A stretch of DNA of 54,577 bases. Source: Brachybacterium equifaecis. Lineage in GTDB: Bacteria > Actinomycetota > Actinomycetes > Actinomycetales > Dermabacteraceae. Shown piece after piece: positions 42,355 to 52,235 of this stretch. The stretch is from assembly GCF_023509525.1 (NCBI RefSeq), contig NZ_JAKNCJ010000013.1, forward strand, positions 1-54,577. Direction: 5' to 3'. The first letter of the stretch is position 1, and each line of letters begins with the position of its first letter. A program made the translations under genes and the position numbers. Under the pieces are notes generated by a model that did no database searches, was not told where the DNA came from, and saw only the letters and a list, made by a program, of their open reading frames with translations.

Positions 42355-42513
42355 GGGGCTGCTCTGCCTCTCCGCGATCGGTCATCGGCGGCAGTATGTG
42401 GTACCGCCGGTCTCAGGCAGATCATGCCCCAGGGAGCGGGGGGCGGCAAGGCGGGGCGGGCGGCGGGGAGGCACGTCGGCTCGAGTCGTTCGCCATCCGT
42501 CGGCGCACGCAGA

Positions 42514-42561
42514 GGCCCGCTCCGGTACCTCTCGCGCGCGGGAAAGGTACCTGAGCGGGCC
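42514..42561. terminator. Hairpin after the DUF4190 gene
   Basis: 17-base stem with one mismatch (42514-42530 with 42545-42561), loop 14. It sits in the 259-base gap between fadB and the DUF4190 gene, which otherwise shows no gene, and would end the latter's message. Confidence 0.6.
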
Positions 42562-42613
42562 GGAGACCTGCAGATTCGGAGGGGGGCTGGCCAGGTGATG
42601 CCGGGCGGCGGTG

Positions 42614-43663
<1,050 letters not shown>

Positions 43664-45499
43664 TCAGGCCTCCCCGTCCTGCTCGGTGCCGCGCGCGTAG
43701 TCGGCGAGGGTACGGCCCGTGGCCTCCTCGCGCTGGATCTGCTCGCGCTCGACGGCGAGCAGCCGCGAGTACAGATCGCCGTCCTCCCCGCGATCGTCGA
43801 CCGCCGGGGCCGACGGCGCCCCGCCCTCCGCGGCGGCTCCGCCGTCCTCGGGCGCGGGGTCCGCGGAGGACGGGCCCTGTCCGTCGGCCCCCGTGAAGCG
43901 CTCGTGGAGGCGCTGCGCGGCGCCGCGGTTCTCCTCGATCAGCGCGAGCACGTCGACCGCCGTGCCGTCGGGCCGACGGCGGTCTGCCTTCGGCCGATTC
44001 TTCTTCCACCAGTGGCGGAACGCCTCGCTGGGCGGGGCGTCGATGTCGCGATACTTCGTCCAGCCGCCGATGAGGCCGGGCAGGGTGGAGATCACCTGGT
44101 CGCGGCCCGCGACGAGCTTTCCGGCAGGCAGGCCGCGCTCGGCGAGGCCCATGCGGGTGCCGGAGGCGAACATCGCCTTCGCGGCCAGCATGATCGCGTC
44201 CATCTGGTCGGGAGCGCTGCGGCGGGCGGGTTTCGCGCCGCCGGGGGCGTCCTCGGCCTTGCCGTGCTTGGCGTCGACGTCCTCCGCGCGCAGGTGCACG
44301 AGCACCTCGGGGATGTTGATCTTCACCGGGCACACGTCATAGCAGGCCCCGCAGAGCGAGGAGGCGTACGGCAGGGAGCTGTTCTTCCCGGCGTGGATGC
44401 CCGTGAGCTGCGGGGAGAGGATCGCGCCGATCGGGCCGGGGTAGACCGAGCCGTAGGCGTGACCGCCCGTCTTCTCGAACACGGGGCACACGTTCAGGCA
44501 GGCCGAGCAGCGGATGCAGTGCAGGGCCTGGCGACCCACCTCGTCGCGCAGCACCTCCGTGCGCCCGTTGTCCAGCAGGATGACGTGCAGGTTCTGGGGG
44601 CCGTCGCCCGGGGTGACCCCGCTCCACATCGAGGTGTACGGATTCATCCGCTCGCCCGTCGAGGAGCGCGGCAGGAGCTGGAGGAACACCTCGAGATCGG
44701 CGAAGGTCGGCAGCACCTTCTCGATGCCCATCAGCGTGATGAGGGTGTCGGGCATGGTCAGGCACATGCGGCCGTTGCCCTCGGACTCCACGATCGTCAG
44801 CGTGCCCGTCTCGGCGATCCCGAAGTTCGCCCCGGAGATCGCGACGCGATTGCGGAAGAACATCTCCCGCAGCCGCACGCGGGAGGCCTCGGCGAGCTCG
44901 GCGGGATCGTCGCTGAGGTCGGGGCTGACGCCCGGGATCTCGCGGCGGAAGATGTCGCGCACCTCGGTGCGGTTGCGGTGGATCGCGGGCACGAGGATGT
45001 GGCTCGGGGTGTCGTGGCCCAGCTGCACGATCGCCTCGGCGAGATCGGTCTCGATCGCCGTGATCCCGTGCTCCTCGAGGTGCTCGTTGAGCCCGGTCTC
45101 CTGGGTCGCCATCGACTTGATCTTGTTGACCTCGGTGACGCCCTCGGCGCGGATCAGATCGAGCACGATGCGGTTGGCCTCATCGGCGTCGCGGGCCCAA
45201 TGCACGTGGCCGCCGCGCGCGGTGAACTCCGCCTCGAAGCGCTCCAGCAGCTCGGGCAGGTTCGCGAGCACGTTCTGCTTGATCTCGGATCCGGCCGTGC
45301 GCAGCTGCTGCCAGTCGTCCTTCTCGCCGACGACGATCGCGCGCTTGGTGCGGATTTTATGCATCGCCATGTCGAGGTTGCCGCGCAGGGTGGGGTTCGC
45401 GAGCTCGCGGGGCGCTCGGTCCGGGAAGGACTCTGCGGCGATGATGTTGCCGCTGCCGTAGGCGCGGATCCCGGGCATGCCGAGGGAGACGGTGCTCAT
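43664..45499 (-). CDS. lutB: LutB, iron-sulfur lactate oxidase subunit
   Basis: 611 residues, longer than typical (about 470-480) because of an acidic, Pro/Ala-rich C-terminal extension after about residue 530. The LUD part (SGANFGIAETGTLTIVESEG) is followed by two 4Fe-4S motifs, CIRCSACLNVCPVF and CGACYDVCPVKI. It passes electrons from lactate oxidation. ATG 45499 overlaps the lutA stop by four bases. Confidence 0.92.
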   Translation of the reverse strand: MSTVSLGMPGIRAYGSGNIIAAESFPDRAPRELANPTLRGNLDMAMHKIRTKRAIVVGEKDDWQQLRTAGSEIKQNVLANLPELLERFEAEFTARGGHVHWARDADEANRIVLDLIRAEGVTEVNKIKSMATQETGLNEHLEEHGITAIETDLAEAIVQLGHDTPSHILVPAIHRNRTEVRDIFRREIPGVSPDLSDDPAELAEASRVRLREMFFRNRVAISGANFGIAETGTLTIVESEGNGRMCLTMPDTLITLMGIEKVLPTFADLEVFLQLLPRSSTGERMNPYTSMWSGVTPGDGPQNLHVILLDNGRTEVLRDEVGRQALHCIRCSACLNVCPVFEKTGGHAYGSVYPGPIGAILSPQLTGIHAGKNSSLPYASSLCGACYDVCPVKINIPEVLVHLRAEDVDAKHGKAEDAPGGAKPARRSAPDQMDAIMLAAKAMFASGTRMGLAERGLPAGKLVAGRDQVISTLPGLIGGWTKYRDIDAPPSEAFRHWWKKNRPKADRRRPDGTAVDVLALIEENRGAAQRLHERFTGADGQGPSSADPAPEDGGAAAEGGAPSAPAVDDRGEDGDLYSRLLAVEREQIQREEATGRTLADYARGTEQDGEA

Positions 45500-46302
45500 G
45501 CGCGCCCCCGTCCGGTCTCGGCGAGCGCCACCGGGCCGCTCACCTGCAGGCGGTTCTCCCGGGTGCTCGCGAGGATCTGGGCGAAGTGGAGGGTGCTGAC
45601 GGGGATCTGCTCGCGGCTGAGCGCCCCGCCGATGTTCATCAGGCACGAGACGTCGCCGCCCGCGCACACGCGCGCGCCGGTGCGCTCGATGTTCCTGATC
45701 TTCGAGTCGACCATCGCCCCGGAGGTGTCGGCGTTCTTGAAGGAGAAGGTGCCGCCGAACCCGCAGCACTCCTCCAGCCCCGGCAGCTCGGTGAACTGCA
45801 CGCCCTCGACGGTGCGCACCAGATCGGACTGGCGCGAGCCGAGCTTCATGTGCCGCATGCCGTGGCAGCTCGAGTGGAAGGTGACGGTCTCGGGGAAGTA
45901 GGAGCCGAGCTGCGCGGCCGCATCCGTGACGCCGAGGACGTCGATCAGCAGCTTCGAGAGCTCGAAGGTGCGGCCGGCGACCTCCTCGGCCGCCTCGGCG
46001 AGCGCCTCATCGCCGGCGCGCCGACAGACCATCGGCTGCTGGTGCTGCAGGGAGACGACGCAGCTGGCCGACGGGGCGACCGCGACGTCGTAGTCCCAGG
46101 AGGAGAACGCCTTCACGTGGTTCTTCACGATCGCATGGGCGTCATCGAGGTAGCCGGAGTTGACGTGCATCTGGGAGCAGCAGGTCTGCCCCGGGGGGAA
46201 GACCACCTCGTGCCCCAGGCGCTCGAGGATCTCGACGGTGGCGCGGGCGACGCGCGGATACATCGCGTCCACGATGCAGGTGCTGAACAGGGCGATGCGC
46301 AT
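45496..46302 (-). CDS. lutA: LutA, cysteine-rich CCG-domain subunit
   Basis: 268 residues with two CCG domains: GQTCCSQMHVNSGY and ECCGFGGTFSFKN, plus FHSSCHGMRHMKLG. It is the first gene of lutABC and is divergent from the lactate permease gene. AGAAGG stands upstream of the ATG. Confidence 0.92.
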   Translation of the reverse strand: MRIALFSTCIVDAMYPRVARATVEILERLGHEVVFPPGQTCCSQMHVNSGYLDDAHAIVKNHVKAFSSWDYDVAVAPSASCVVSLQHQQPMVCRRAGDEALAEAAEEVAGRTFELSKLLIDVLGVTDAAAQLGSYFPETVTFHSSCHGMRHMKLGSRQSDLVRTVEGVQFTELPGLEECCGFGGTFSFKNADTSGAMVDSKIRNIERTGARVCAGGDVSCLMNIGGALSREQIPVSTLHFAQILASTRENRLQVSGPVALAETGRGRA

Positions 46303-46391
46303 GGGCTGCCTTCTCCGGTCGGGGCGAACGACGGGTGAGCGGATCCCGGGCGGGCCGGCAGCGTTCGCCGATCACGGGGGGAGGCCAACGC

Positions 46392-46408
46392 TACACTCTG
46401 GTCCCACC
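46392..46408 (+). promoter_or_regulatory. Promoter -10 and GntR-like site in the lut/lldP gap
   Basis: TACACT at 46392-46397 could be a -10 element for the permease. TGGTCCCACC at 46399-46408 is a small inverted repeat of the GGT-n3-ACC type bound by FadR-like GntR regulators such as LldR. The 227-base divergent gap holds no gene. No regulator is encoded nearby. Confidence 0.35.
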
Positions 46409-46529
46409 GCGGCAATGCAGGATCGCCCCGCTCCTCCGAGACCCCTGCATCCGTTCCCCACCACCGGCATCGACGGCGATGTCCCGCCCCCTCGGCGGGC
46501 GCGGCCGATCGCGCACGAGGAGACGATCC

Positions 46530-48194
46530 GTGGACACCTTCACCCCATCGACCGAGGCCGTGGCCGGATCGACCGCGCTGTCCGCGCTGGTCTCGACGAT
46601 CCCGCTGCTGACCTTCTTCATCCTCCTGATCGGCCTGCGCCTGCGCACGCACACCGCGGCCGCCCTCTCCCTGCTCGCGGCGCTGCTCGTCGCGATGATC
46701 GGCTTCGGCATGCCGATCGCGCTCGCGCTGATGTCGGCGACGCAGGGCGCGGCGTTCGGCGCCTTCCCGATCGTCTACATCATCGTGGGCGCCCTGTGGT
46801 TCTACGAGCTGACGGTGCGCTCGGGCCGCTTCGAGGATCTGCGCCTGACCTTCGACCGCATCGGCGGCGGCGACGTGCGCATCCAGGCGATCCTGATCGC
46901 CTTCTGTTTCGGCGGCCTCCTCGAGGCGCTCGCGGGCTTCGGCGCGCCGGTCGCGATCACCGCGACGATGATCCTCGCGCTCGGCGTGAAGCCGCTGCGC
47001 GCGGCCGTCGCCGTGCTGCTCGCGAACACCGCGCCGGTCGCCTTCGGCGCCGTCGCCATCCCGATCACCACCGCCGGCGCACTCACGGGCGAGGATCCCG
47101 CGGTGATCGGCGCGATCGTCGGCCATCAGGCGCCCTTCCTGGCCCTCGTCGTCCCGACGATCCTGCTGTGGGTGCTGGACGGCTGGAAGGGTGTGAAGGA
47201 TGTCTGGCCGGTCGCGATCGTCGCCGGCATCTCCTTCGCCGCCGCGCAGTGGTGGTCCTCCAACCACTTCTCCTACGAGCTCACCGACGTCGTCGCCTGC
47301 CTCGTGTCCCTCGGCGCGGTGGTGCTGTTCCTGCAGGTCTGGAAGCCCCGCGGGGCCGCCGGCTATCGCCAGCGCAACGGCATCGAGGAGCCGGAGCCGT
47401 CGGCGCGGCTGAAGCCGGGCCGGGTGTGGATGGCGATCCTGCCCTACCTCGTTGTCGTCGCGGTGTTCGGCATCGGCAAGCTGTGGACCCTCGGCATCGA
47501 CATCCCCGCGCTCCTGGCCAGCACCGATCTGAAGCTCCACTGGCCGGTGACCGACGGCGCCATCGTGAACGCCGCCGGGGAGCCGATCTCCGGCACCGTC
47601 TACAAGCTGACGTGGCTCTCGAGCCCGGGCACGCTGCTCGTCATCGCGGGCCTCATCATGACCCTCGTCTACACGGTCTTCACCGAGAACGGGCGCTACC
47701 GACTGGGCTTCGGGGCCGCGCTCGACGTCGCGGGGGCCTGCCTCTACCGCATGCGCTGGTCGGCGCTGACGATCATGCTGGTGCTCGCGCTCGCGTACGT
47801 CATGAACTTCTCCGGGCAGACGATCGCGATCGGCACGTTCCTCGCCTCCCTCGGCGGGATCTTCGCCTTCCTCTCGCCGACCCTCGGCTGGGTGGGCACG
47901 GCCGTGACCGGCTCGGACACCTCTGCCAACGCCCTGTTCTCGAACCTGCAGCACACCGCCGCCACCAACGCCGGCCTGGATCCGAACCTGCTGCTGGCGG
48001 CCAACACCAGCGGCGGCGTGGTCGGCAAGATGATCTCCCCGCAGTCCCTCACCATCGCGGCGACCGCCGTGAAGCTCGAGGGCCAGGAGTCGGAGATCTT
48101 CAAGAAGGTGCTGCCCTGGTCGCTCGGCTTCCTGCTGGTGGTCTGCACCTTGGTCTACCTGCAGAGCACGGTGCTGAGCTGGATGGTCGGCTGA
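46530..48194 (+). CDS. lldP: L-lactate permease (LctP family)
   Basis: 554 residues and about 13 membrane helices. CFGGLLEALAGFGAPVAITA, NTAPVAFGAVAIPITTAG, SGQTIAIGTFLASLGGIF, TGSDTSANALFSNLQ and NTSGGVVGKMISPQSL are LctP signatures. It brings lactate in with protons. GTG 46530 has GAGGAG seven bases upstream. Placed divergently from lutABC, it makes a complete lactate uptake and oxidation unit. Confidence 0.93.
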   Translation: MDTFTPSTEAVAGSTALSALVSTIPLLTFFILLIGLRLRTHTAAALSLLAALLVAMIGFGMPIALALMSATQGAAFGAFPIVYIIVGALWFYELTVRSGRFEDLRLTFDRIGGGDVRIQAILIAFCFGGLLEALAGFGAPVAITATMILALGVKPLRAAVAVLLANTAPVAFGAVAIPITTAGALTGEDPAVIGAIVGHQAPFLALVVPTILLWVLDGWKGVKDVWPVAIVAGISFAAAQWWSSNHFSYELTDVVACLVSLGAVVLFLQVWKPRGAAGYRQRNGIEEPEPSARLKPGRVWMAILPYLVVVAVFGIGKLWTLGIDIPALLASTDLKLHWPVTDGAIVNAAGEPISGTVYKLTWLSSPGTLLVIAGLIMTLVYTVFTENGRYRLGFGAALDVAGACLYRMRWSALTIMLVLALAYVMNFSGQTIAIGTFLASLGGIFAFLSPTLGWVGTAVTGSDTSANALFSNLQHTAATNAGLDPNLLLAANTSGGVVGKMISPQSLTIAATAVKLEGQESEIFKKVLPWSLGFLLVVCTLVYLQSTVLSWMVG

Positions 48195-48211
48195 GCCGGG
48201 CGATCCGAGCA

Positions 48212-48253
48212 GAGAGGGCTCCCGCGGCGATCAGTCGCTGCGGGAGCCCTCTC
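48212..48253. terminator. Bidirectional terminator after lldP
   Basis: 14 perfect pairs (48212-48225 with 48240-48253) continue through a wobble into four more around the loop TCAG. It lies between two convergent genes. Confidence 0.75.
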
Positions 48254-48285
48254 GCGTCCGACGGGCGGGCAGGGCCCGCGCCTGC

Positions 48286-49098
48286 TCACTCTCCGGCGAT
48301 GAACAGCGGATCCGCTCCGAGCGGCGCGATCGAGTACTGGACGCCGCCCTCGGCCTCCTCCGGCACCATGAGCAGCACGGTCCCGGAGCCGGACTCGCCG
48401 TCGCCGAGCCCGCCGATCTCGCGCACAGAATCGGCGGGGATCGCGCGCACGTCGGCGTCGCTGGTGCTCTCGCCGTCGGTCTCGGCGGTCACCCAGATGT
48501 CCTCGAAGGGGTCCACGACCCCCTCGCCCTCGACGCTCACCTCGAGGGCGATCTGCGTGTAGTGGGTGCCGTGGTCGGCCGGCGGGTTCTCGGGATCCGC
48601 GTCGGCTACGAGCGCGTCGGCGTCCTCGTCGATCCCCGAGACGACCACGCGCACGGTGCCGCCCTCGGGGGTCGGCCAGGTGAGGACGTCGCCGACGGCC
48701 GCGGGCTGCTCCTCGGTGCCGGCCTCCGGCTTCTCGGTGCCGTCGGCCCCGGTGACGGTCCCGCTGGGAGGCAGGAAGTCCCAGGGGCTCTCGGCCTCCG
48801 GTGCACCGGGCGCCGAGGCGCTCGCCGCCGACTCGCCGAGGAAATACATCGCCGCGCCGGTGCCGCCGACGATCGGGAGGCCGAGGACTGCGACGGCCGC
48901 GAGGGCGATCCAGGGGCTCAGCCCGCGGCGCGGCGGAGACAGCGGCTCCTGCTGCGCCTGCGCGAAGGCGCTGGCCTGCGCGGAGGTCGAGGCGGCGGCC
49001 GACTGGGGCTCGCGGGCAGGCTCGGGAGTCGGCGCGGACGGCACGTGCGGCGCCGGCGGCTCGGACGGCGGCAGGGCGGCGGGCGGAACGGATGACAT
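48286..49098 (-). CDS. Membrane-anchored extracellular protein, DUF4352-like
   Basis: 270 residues. A Pro/Ala/Gln-rich cytoplasmic head of about 60 residues, one membrane helix (WIALAAVAVLGLPIVGGTGA), an acidic linker, and an outer beta-rich domain (GGTVRVVVSGIDEDADALVA, HYTQIALEVSVEGEGVVDPF) that looks like an immunoglobulin-like DUF4352 domain. That label is tentative. ATG 49098 follows GGGAG. Confidence 0.6.
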   Translation of the reverse strand: MSSVPPAALPPSEPPAPHVPSAPTPEPAREPQSAAASTSAQASAFAQAQQEPLSPPRRGLSPWIALAAVAVLGLPIVGGTGAAMYFLGESAASASAPGAPEAESPWDFLPPSGTVTGADGTEKPEAGTEEQPAAVGDVLTWPTPEGGTVRVVVSGIDEDADALVADADPENPPADHGTHYTQIALEVSVEGEGVVDPFEDIWVTAETDGESTSDADVRAIPADSVREIGGLGDGESGSGTVLLMVPEEAEGGVQYSIAPLGADPLFIAGE

Positions 49099-49391
49099 GG
49101 CATGACTCCCTGGACTGGACGACGACTGGAATCTACCCGGCGCTCCTGTCGAGGAGCGTGCGACTTCCGTCGGCAGGGCGCGCGACCTCGGGCCAGAGGG
49201 CTGGGGGCGGGGCGGAGTGCTCGGCGCGGCGGGCAGGTCGGTGGGCTCAGGGCGGTGGGCTCGGGCTCCTGCGGGTCTGATCCCGGGTCCGCCTGGGGTC
49301 TGAGGCTGGGCACGGAGCAGTTGTTGCGCGAGTAGTTGTCAGTTGTTTTGTAGTTGTTAAAATTACTGACCACCAACTCTAGGCTCGAGGC
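49099..49391. promoter_or_regulatory. Promoter region of the AlbA_2 gene
   Basis: No gene is supported. The last 70 bases are AT-rich (TTGTAGTTGTTAAAATTACT), and TAGGCT at 49380-49385 stands six bases before the ATG at 49392. GTCAGT at 49339-49344 and ACTGAC nearby form a spaced inverted repeat that may be an operator. Confidence 0.45.
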
Positions 49392-50545
49392 ATGTCCACT
49401 CCCGCTCCGCCGCCCGATGCCGCGATCGACAGGGTCGTTCCCGATGAGGTCGCTCTCGCGCTGCGCGCGATCCTCGACGGAGCGATGGCCGACAGCCTCG
49501 AGGGCCAGCACCTCGACTTCACCGAGGACCCGGCGCGAGCGGCTCGACCCGCGGGGAATCCCGATGCCCGCCTCGCCGAGATCGTGCTGGACACCGCCAT
49601 CTGCTTCGCCAATGCCGACGGCGAATCGCACGTGATCCTCGGCGTCGCCGACAGGACCGCCGGCCCGGCCGCATTCACCGGGACCGACGCCGATCCGGAC
49701 CTGCTGCGCCGGCGCATCTTCGACCGCACTCAGCCGAACCTCTCCGTCGAGATCCGCGAGTTCCACGTGGGAGAGGTGCGTCTGCTCGACATCCGGGTGC
49801 CGCAGGGGCTGTCGGTCTACAGCCGGAAGAACATGGCCGCTAGCCGTCGCGAGGGCACTTCGTGCGTGCCTCTCACCGACGACCTGCGCCAGCAGATCGG
49901 CTTCGAGCGCGCCAATCCGGACCTGACGGCTCGCCCCACCGCCCTGAGCATCAGTGATCTCGACCCCGGCGCGATCGCGCACGCCCGCCGTCTGCTGGAG
50001 CAGCGCGAGCCGGACAGGCCCGCGGCTTCGGACCTCGACGTCCTGCGGCGCATGGGAGTCATCGACGGCCACGGAAGGCTCCTGCGGGCCGCTCAGGTCC
50101 TGCTGGGTCGCTCAGAAGCGCACGATTTCATCGCCCGGCATCTGTGGCGGCGCGCCCCCGGCGGAGAGCCCTCGGCAACGGGGTACCGAGGCCCCATGCT
50201 CGAGGCGATGGCCGCCATGCGCGACCGCGTGGAGACTCTCCGCGACCCGGAGGCGGCCCGCGTGGAGCTGCCCACGGGGCAGGAGGTGCCGATCCCGAAC
50301 TTCCCCGCGCAGGCCATCGACGAGTCCGTCTCCAACGCCTTCATCCATCGCGATTGGTCCTCATCCCTGCCGATCGTGGTGGATCAGTCCCCCGTGGCCC
50401 TCTCGGTCATCTCTCCGGGCGGGCTGCCCCGAGGAGTCGACGCGGACCGTCTGCTCAGCACCCCGTCGCGACCCCGCAACCTGGTGCTGATGCGGGCGCT
50501 CCACACCCTGGGCCTCGCGGAGGAGACCTCGCGCGGATTCGACCG
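49392..50545 (+). pseudogene. AlbA_2/HATPase regulator-like protein, N-terminal part
   Basis: About 384 residues remain. An AlbA_2 (Schlafen-type) domain comes first (SLEGQHLDFTEDPARAARPA, VLDTAICFANADGESHVILG), then an HATPase_c_4-like region (AIDESVSNAFIHRDWSSSLP, LSVISPGGLPRGVDADRLLS, TPSRPRNLVL, LGLAEETSRGFDR). After GFDR the frame enters the inserted segment and ends at 50624 in unrelated residues. The missing C-terminus lies at 51530-52115. The intact paralogue at 52236 shows what is lost. Confidence 0.8.
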
Positions 50546-51529
50546 TTTATGGCACGGGTGTCAGCGAGGTTGCGGATCGCGGTTCAGTTTCGCTGCGATC
50601 CGGTCTGCGGTTCCCACCCGGTAGCCAAGTGTGTGCACGACGACCGTGGTCGCTCCGTGGTCGTCGAACCCTACGAACGATCCCTGATCACGGTTATGTC
50701 CGTTGTGCCACCACAGCCCCCGTGAGCGCACCCATCCGACGGGGCGGTGCTCTACCCAGGGCGCGGTGGCCATTCTCTGGGCGTACCGACACAGATCCTC
50801 GAAGGTGCTGAGGAGCCCTCCCGTACCGACGAACGGGCCGGTGTCGACCCATGTTGAGCGAATGCCACCGCCCCAGGTTCGGAGCTGCACGATGCGCTGG
50901 GGGTCGTGGTGTGTTGTTGCCTGGTCCAGGCCTAAAGGGTCGAGAACCAGCGCACTGGCCAGGCTTGCCCAATCTCTCCCCGTCACCTTCTCTAACGCGC
51001 GCGTGAGGACTGCATAGCCGAGGTTCGAGTAGCTCCAGATTCCGAGTGTGCCGTCGTGCATCGTCCCGAGCTGTGGCACCACGTTTTCGTCAAAGAATGC
51101 CGTAGTGAAATGGGCATACGGGTCGAGAGCGGTCAGTGGCGTGCCTGGGGGTAATGAGGGCAGGCCGGAGGTGTGCGCGATGAGCGATGAGACATCAACC
51201 CACTCTGGTAGCTGCGAACCTGGCAGATACGCAGTCACGGGCGCTGCTAAGTCAATTTCGCCTGCCAGTGCGAGGCGGGAGGCGATCTGTGCTGTCACCG
51301 TCTTTGTGACTGATCCCCACTCCAGCAGCATCGGGGACCGCTGTAGGTAACCGATGGACTTTGCCTTCATGGCACCGTGGCGGCGCACTTCGTATGCCCT
51401 GCTTCGATCACGGACCGCCAAGCTCACGAGACCCACCTTCTAACCGATGCTGGAGCGCCCCACTGTGCCAGGGCTCCCTGTGCCGTCGCTGCTCGATCCG
51501 ATGGCGCGAACATGCACCGCCAACGACCG
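50546..51529. mobile_element. About 1 kb insertion carrying a beta-lactamase-family gene
   Basis: It interrupts the AlbA_2 gene between the codons for GFDR and MWVSML. CGACCG stands on both sides (50540-50545 and 51524-51529) and may be a target duplication. TGGCAC near the left end and its inverted forms near the right end (GTGCCA at about 51465) hint at terminal repeats. No transposase is present. The segment has a visibly lower GC content than its surroundings. Confidence 0.6.
50561..51436 (-). CDS. Class C beta-lactamase-family serine hydrolase
   Basis: 291 residues. GSVTKTVTA holds the nucleophile Ser42 and Lys45 (SxxK), WSYSNLGYAVLTRALEKVTG has the YxN Tyr, and HNGHN near the C-terminus replaces KTG. 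This is the serine hydrolase/DD-peptidase group (Pfam Beta-lactamase), whose members include esterases and peptidases, so antibiotic resistance is not implied. No signal peptide is seen from GTG 51436. It is the only gene of the insertion and uses more A/T-ending codons than the host genes. Confidence 0.8.
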   Translation of the reverse strand: MGLVSLAVRDRSRAYEVRRHGAMKAKSIGYLQRSPMLLEWGSVTKTVTAQIASRLALAGEIDLAAPVTAYLPGSQLPEWVDVSSLIAHTSGLPSLPPGTPLTALDPYAHFTTAFFDENVVPQLGTMHDGTLGIWSYSNLGYAVLTRALEKVTGRDWASLASALVLDPLGLDQATTHHDPQRIVQLRTWGGGIRSTWVDTGPFVGTGGLLSTFEDLCRYAQRMATAPWVEHRPVGWVRSRGLWWHNGHNRDQGSFVGFDDHGATTVVVHTLGYRVGTADRIAAKLNRDPQPR

Positions 51530-52115
51530 CATGTGGGTCTCGATGCTCAGCAGCGGACGCACCCCGCCCACCATCGACGCCGACGACTTCCAGTTCGCCG
51601 TCACGTTCACCGCGGGCCGGGCGGACGACGAGTTCGTCCGCTGGGTCGCTGCACTGAGCTCCCATGGATTCCCGCGGGAGCAGGTGCGCTCGCTGAGCGC
51701 TCTGAGCACCCTGAAGCACTTGGAGAGCGCCCCGACGATCTCCGCGCAGACGGCGTCCCGGCTGCTCCAGGTCGGCCGAGACGAAGCTGCCGCTCAGCTG
51801 GAATGGCTGAGCGTCGTCGGTCTCCTCGCCCCAGCGCAGGATCCCCGCGAATGGCAACTCTCCGGCACCGCCCGCGATGCACTCGGCCAGGTGGGAGGAT
51901 CAGCCCCGCTCGCAGGAGCGATCGAGCAGTGGATCCTCGAGGCCGTCGAATCCCAGCGCGCGGTGAGCAATCGCGACGTCGTGCGCGCGACCGGCGCATC
52001 GGGCCGCGAGGTCACGAGCGTGCTGCGCTACCTCGCTGATACGCATCGGATCGAGAAGGATCCCGACGGCCCGGCGCGCGGCGTGGGGGTGCGGTGGATC
52101 CAGCGGGAGGGGTGA
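51530..52115 (+). pseudogene. AlbA_2/HATPase regulator-like protein, C-terminal part
   Basis: The frame resumes with MWVSMLSSGRTPPTIDADDF and FAVTFTAGRADDEFVRWVAA, matching in order the DRMYSAMTSVGHAPPQFSTD region of the intact paralogue downstream. It is followed by a winged-helix part (TISAQTASRLLQVGRDEAAA, SNRDVVRATGASGREVTSVL). An apparent ATG at 51447 reads through the insertion end and is unlikely to be a true start. Confidence 0.75.
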
Positions 52116-52182
52116 GGGCTCGGGCCCGCTGCCTGCGCAGATCCCGAGACGCGCGACCGGCCCTTCGCTGCAGACCTTTGCA

Positions 52183-52224
52183 GAGTTTTACCCTAGGATG
52201 AGACCCGGTAGCATGTAAAAACTC
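52183..52224. promoter_or_regulatory. Spaced inverted repeat before the intact AlbA_2 gene
   Basis: GAGTTTTAC (52183-52191) and GTAAAAACTC (52215-52224) flank TAGCAT at 52209-52214. The right arm borders the ribosome site GGAGGA (52225-52230) of ATG 52236. TGCAGA is repeated just upstream. A DNA-binding protein encoded downstream could bind here to control itself. Confidence 0.45.
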
Positions 52225-52235
52225 GGAGGAAACGC

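Noticed and set aside
50561..51436. Calling the serine hydrolase an antibiotic resistance gene
   Set aside because: It has SxxK and YxN but HNG instead of KTG and no export signal. This wide family includes many esterases and peptidases.
51447..51529. ATG at 51447 as the real start of a separate gene
   Set aside because: The first 28 codons lie in the inserted segment and have no homology; the conserved part begins only after 51529 and continues the interrupted upstream gene.
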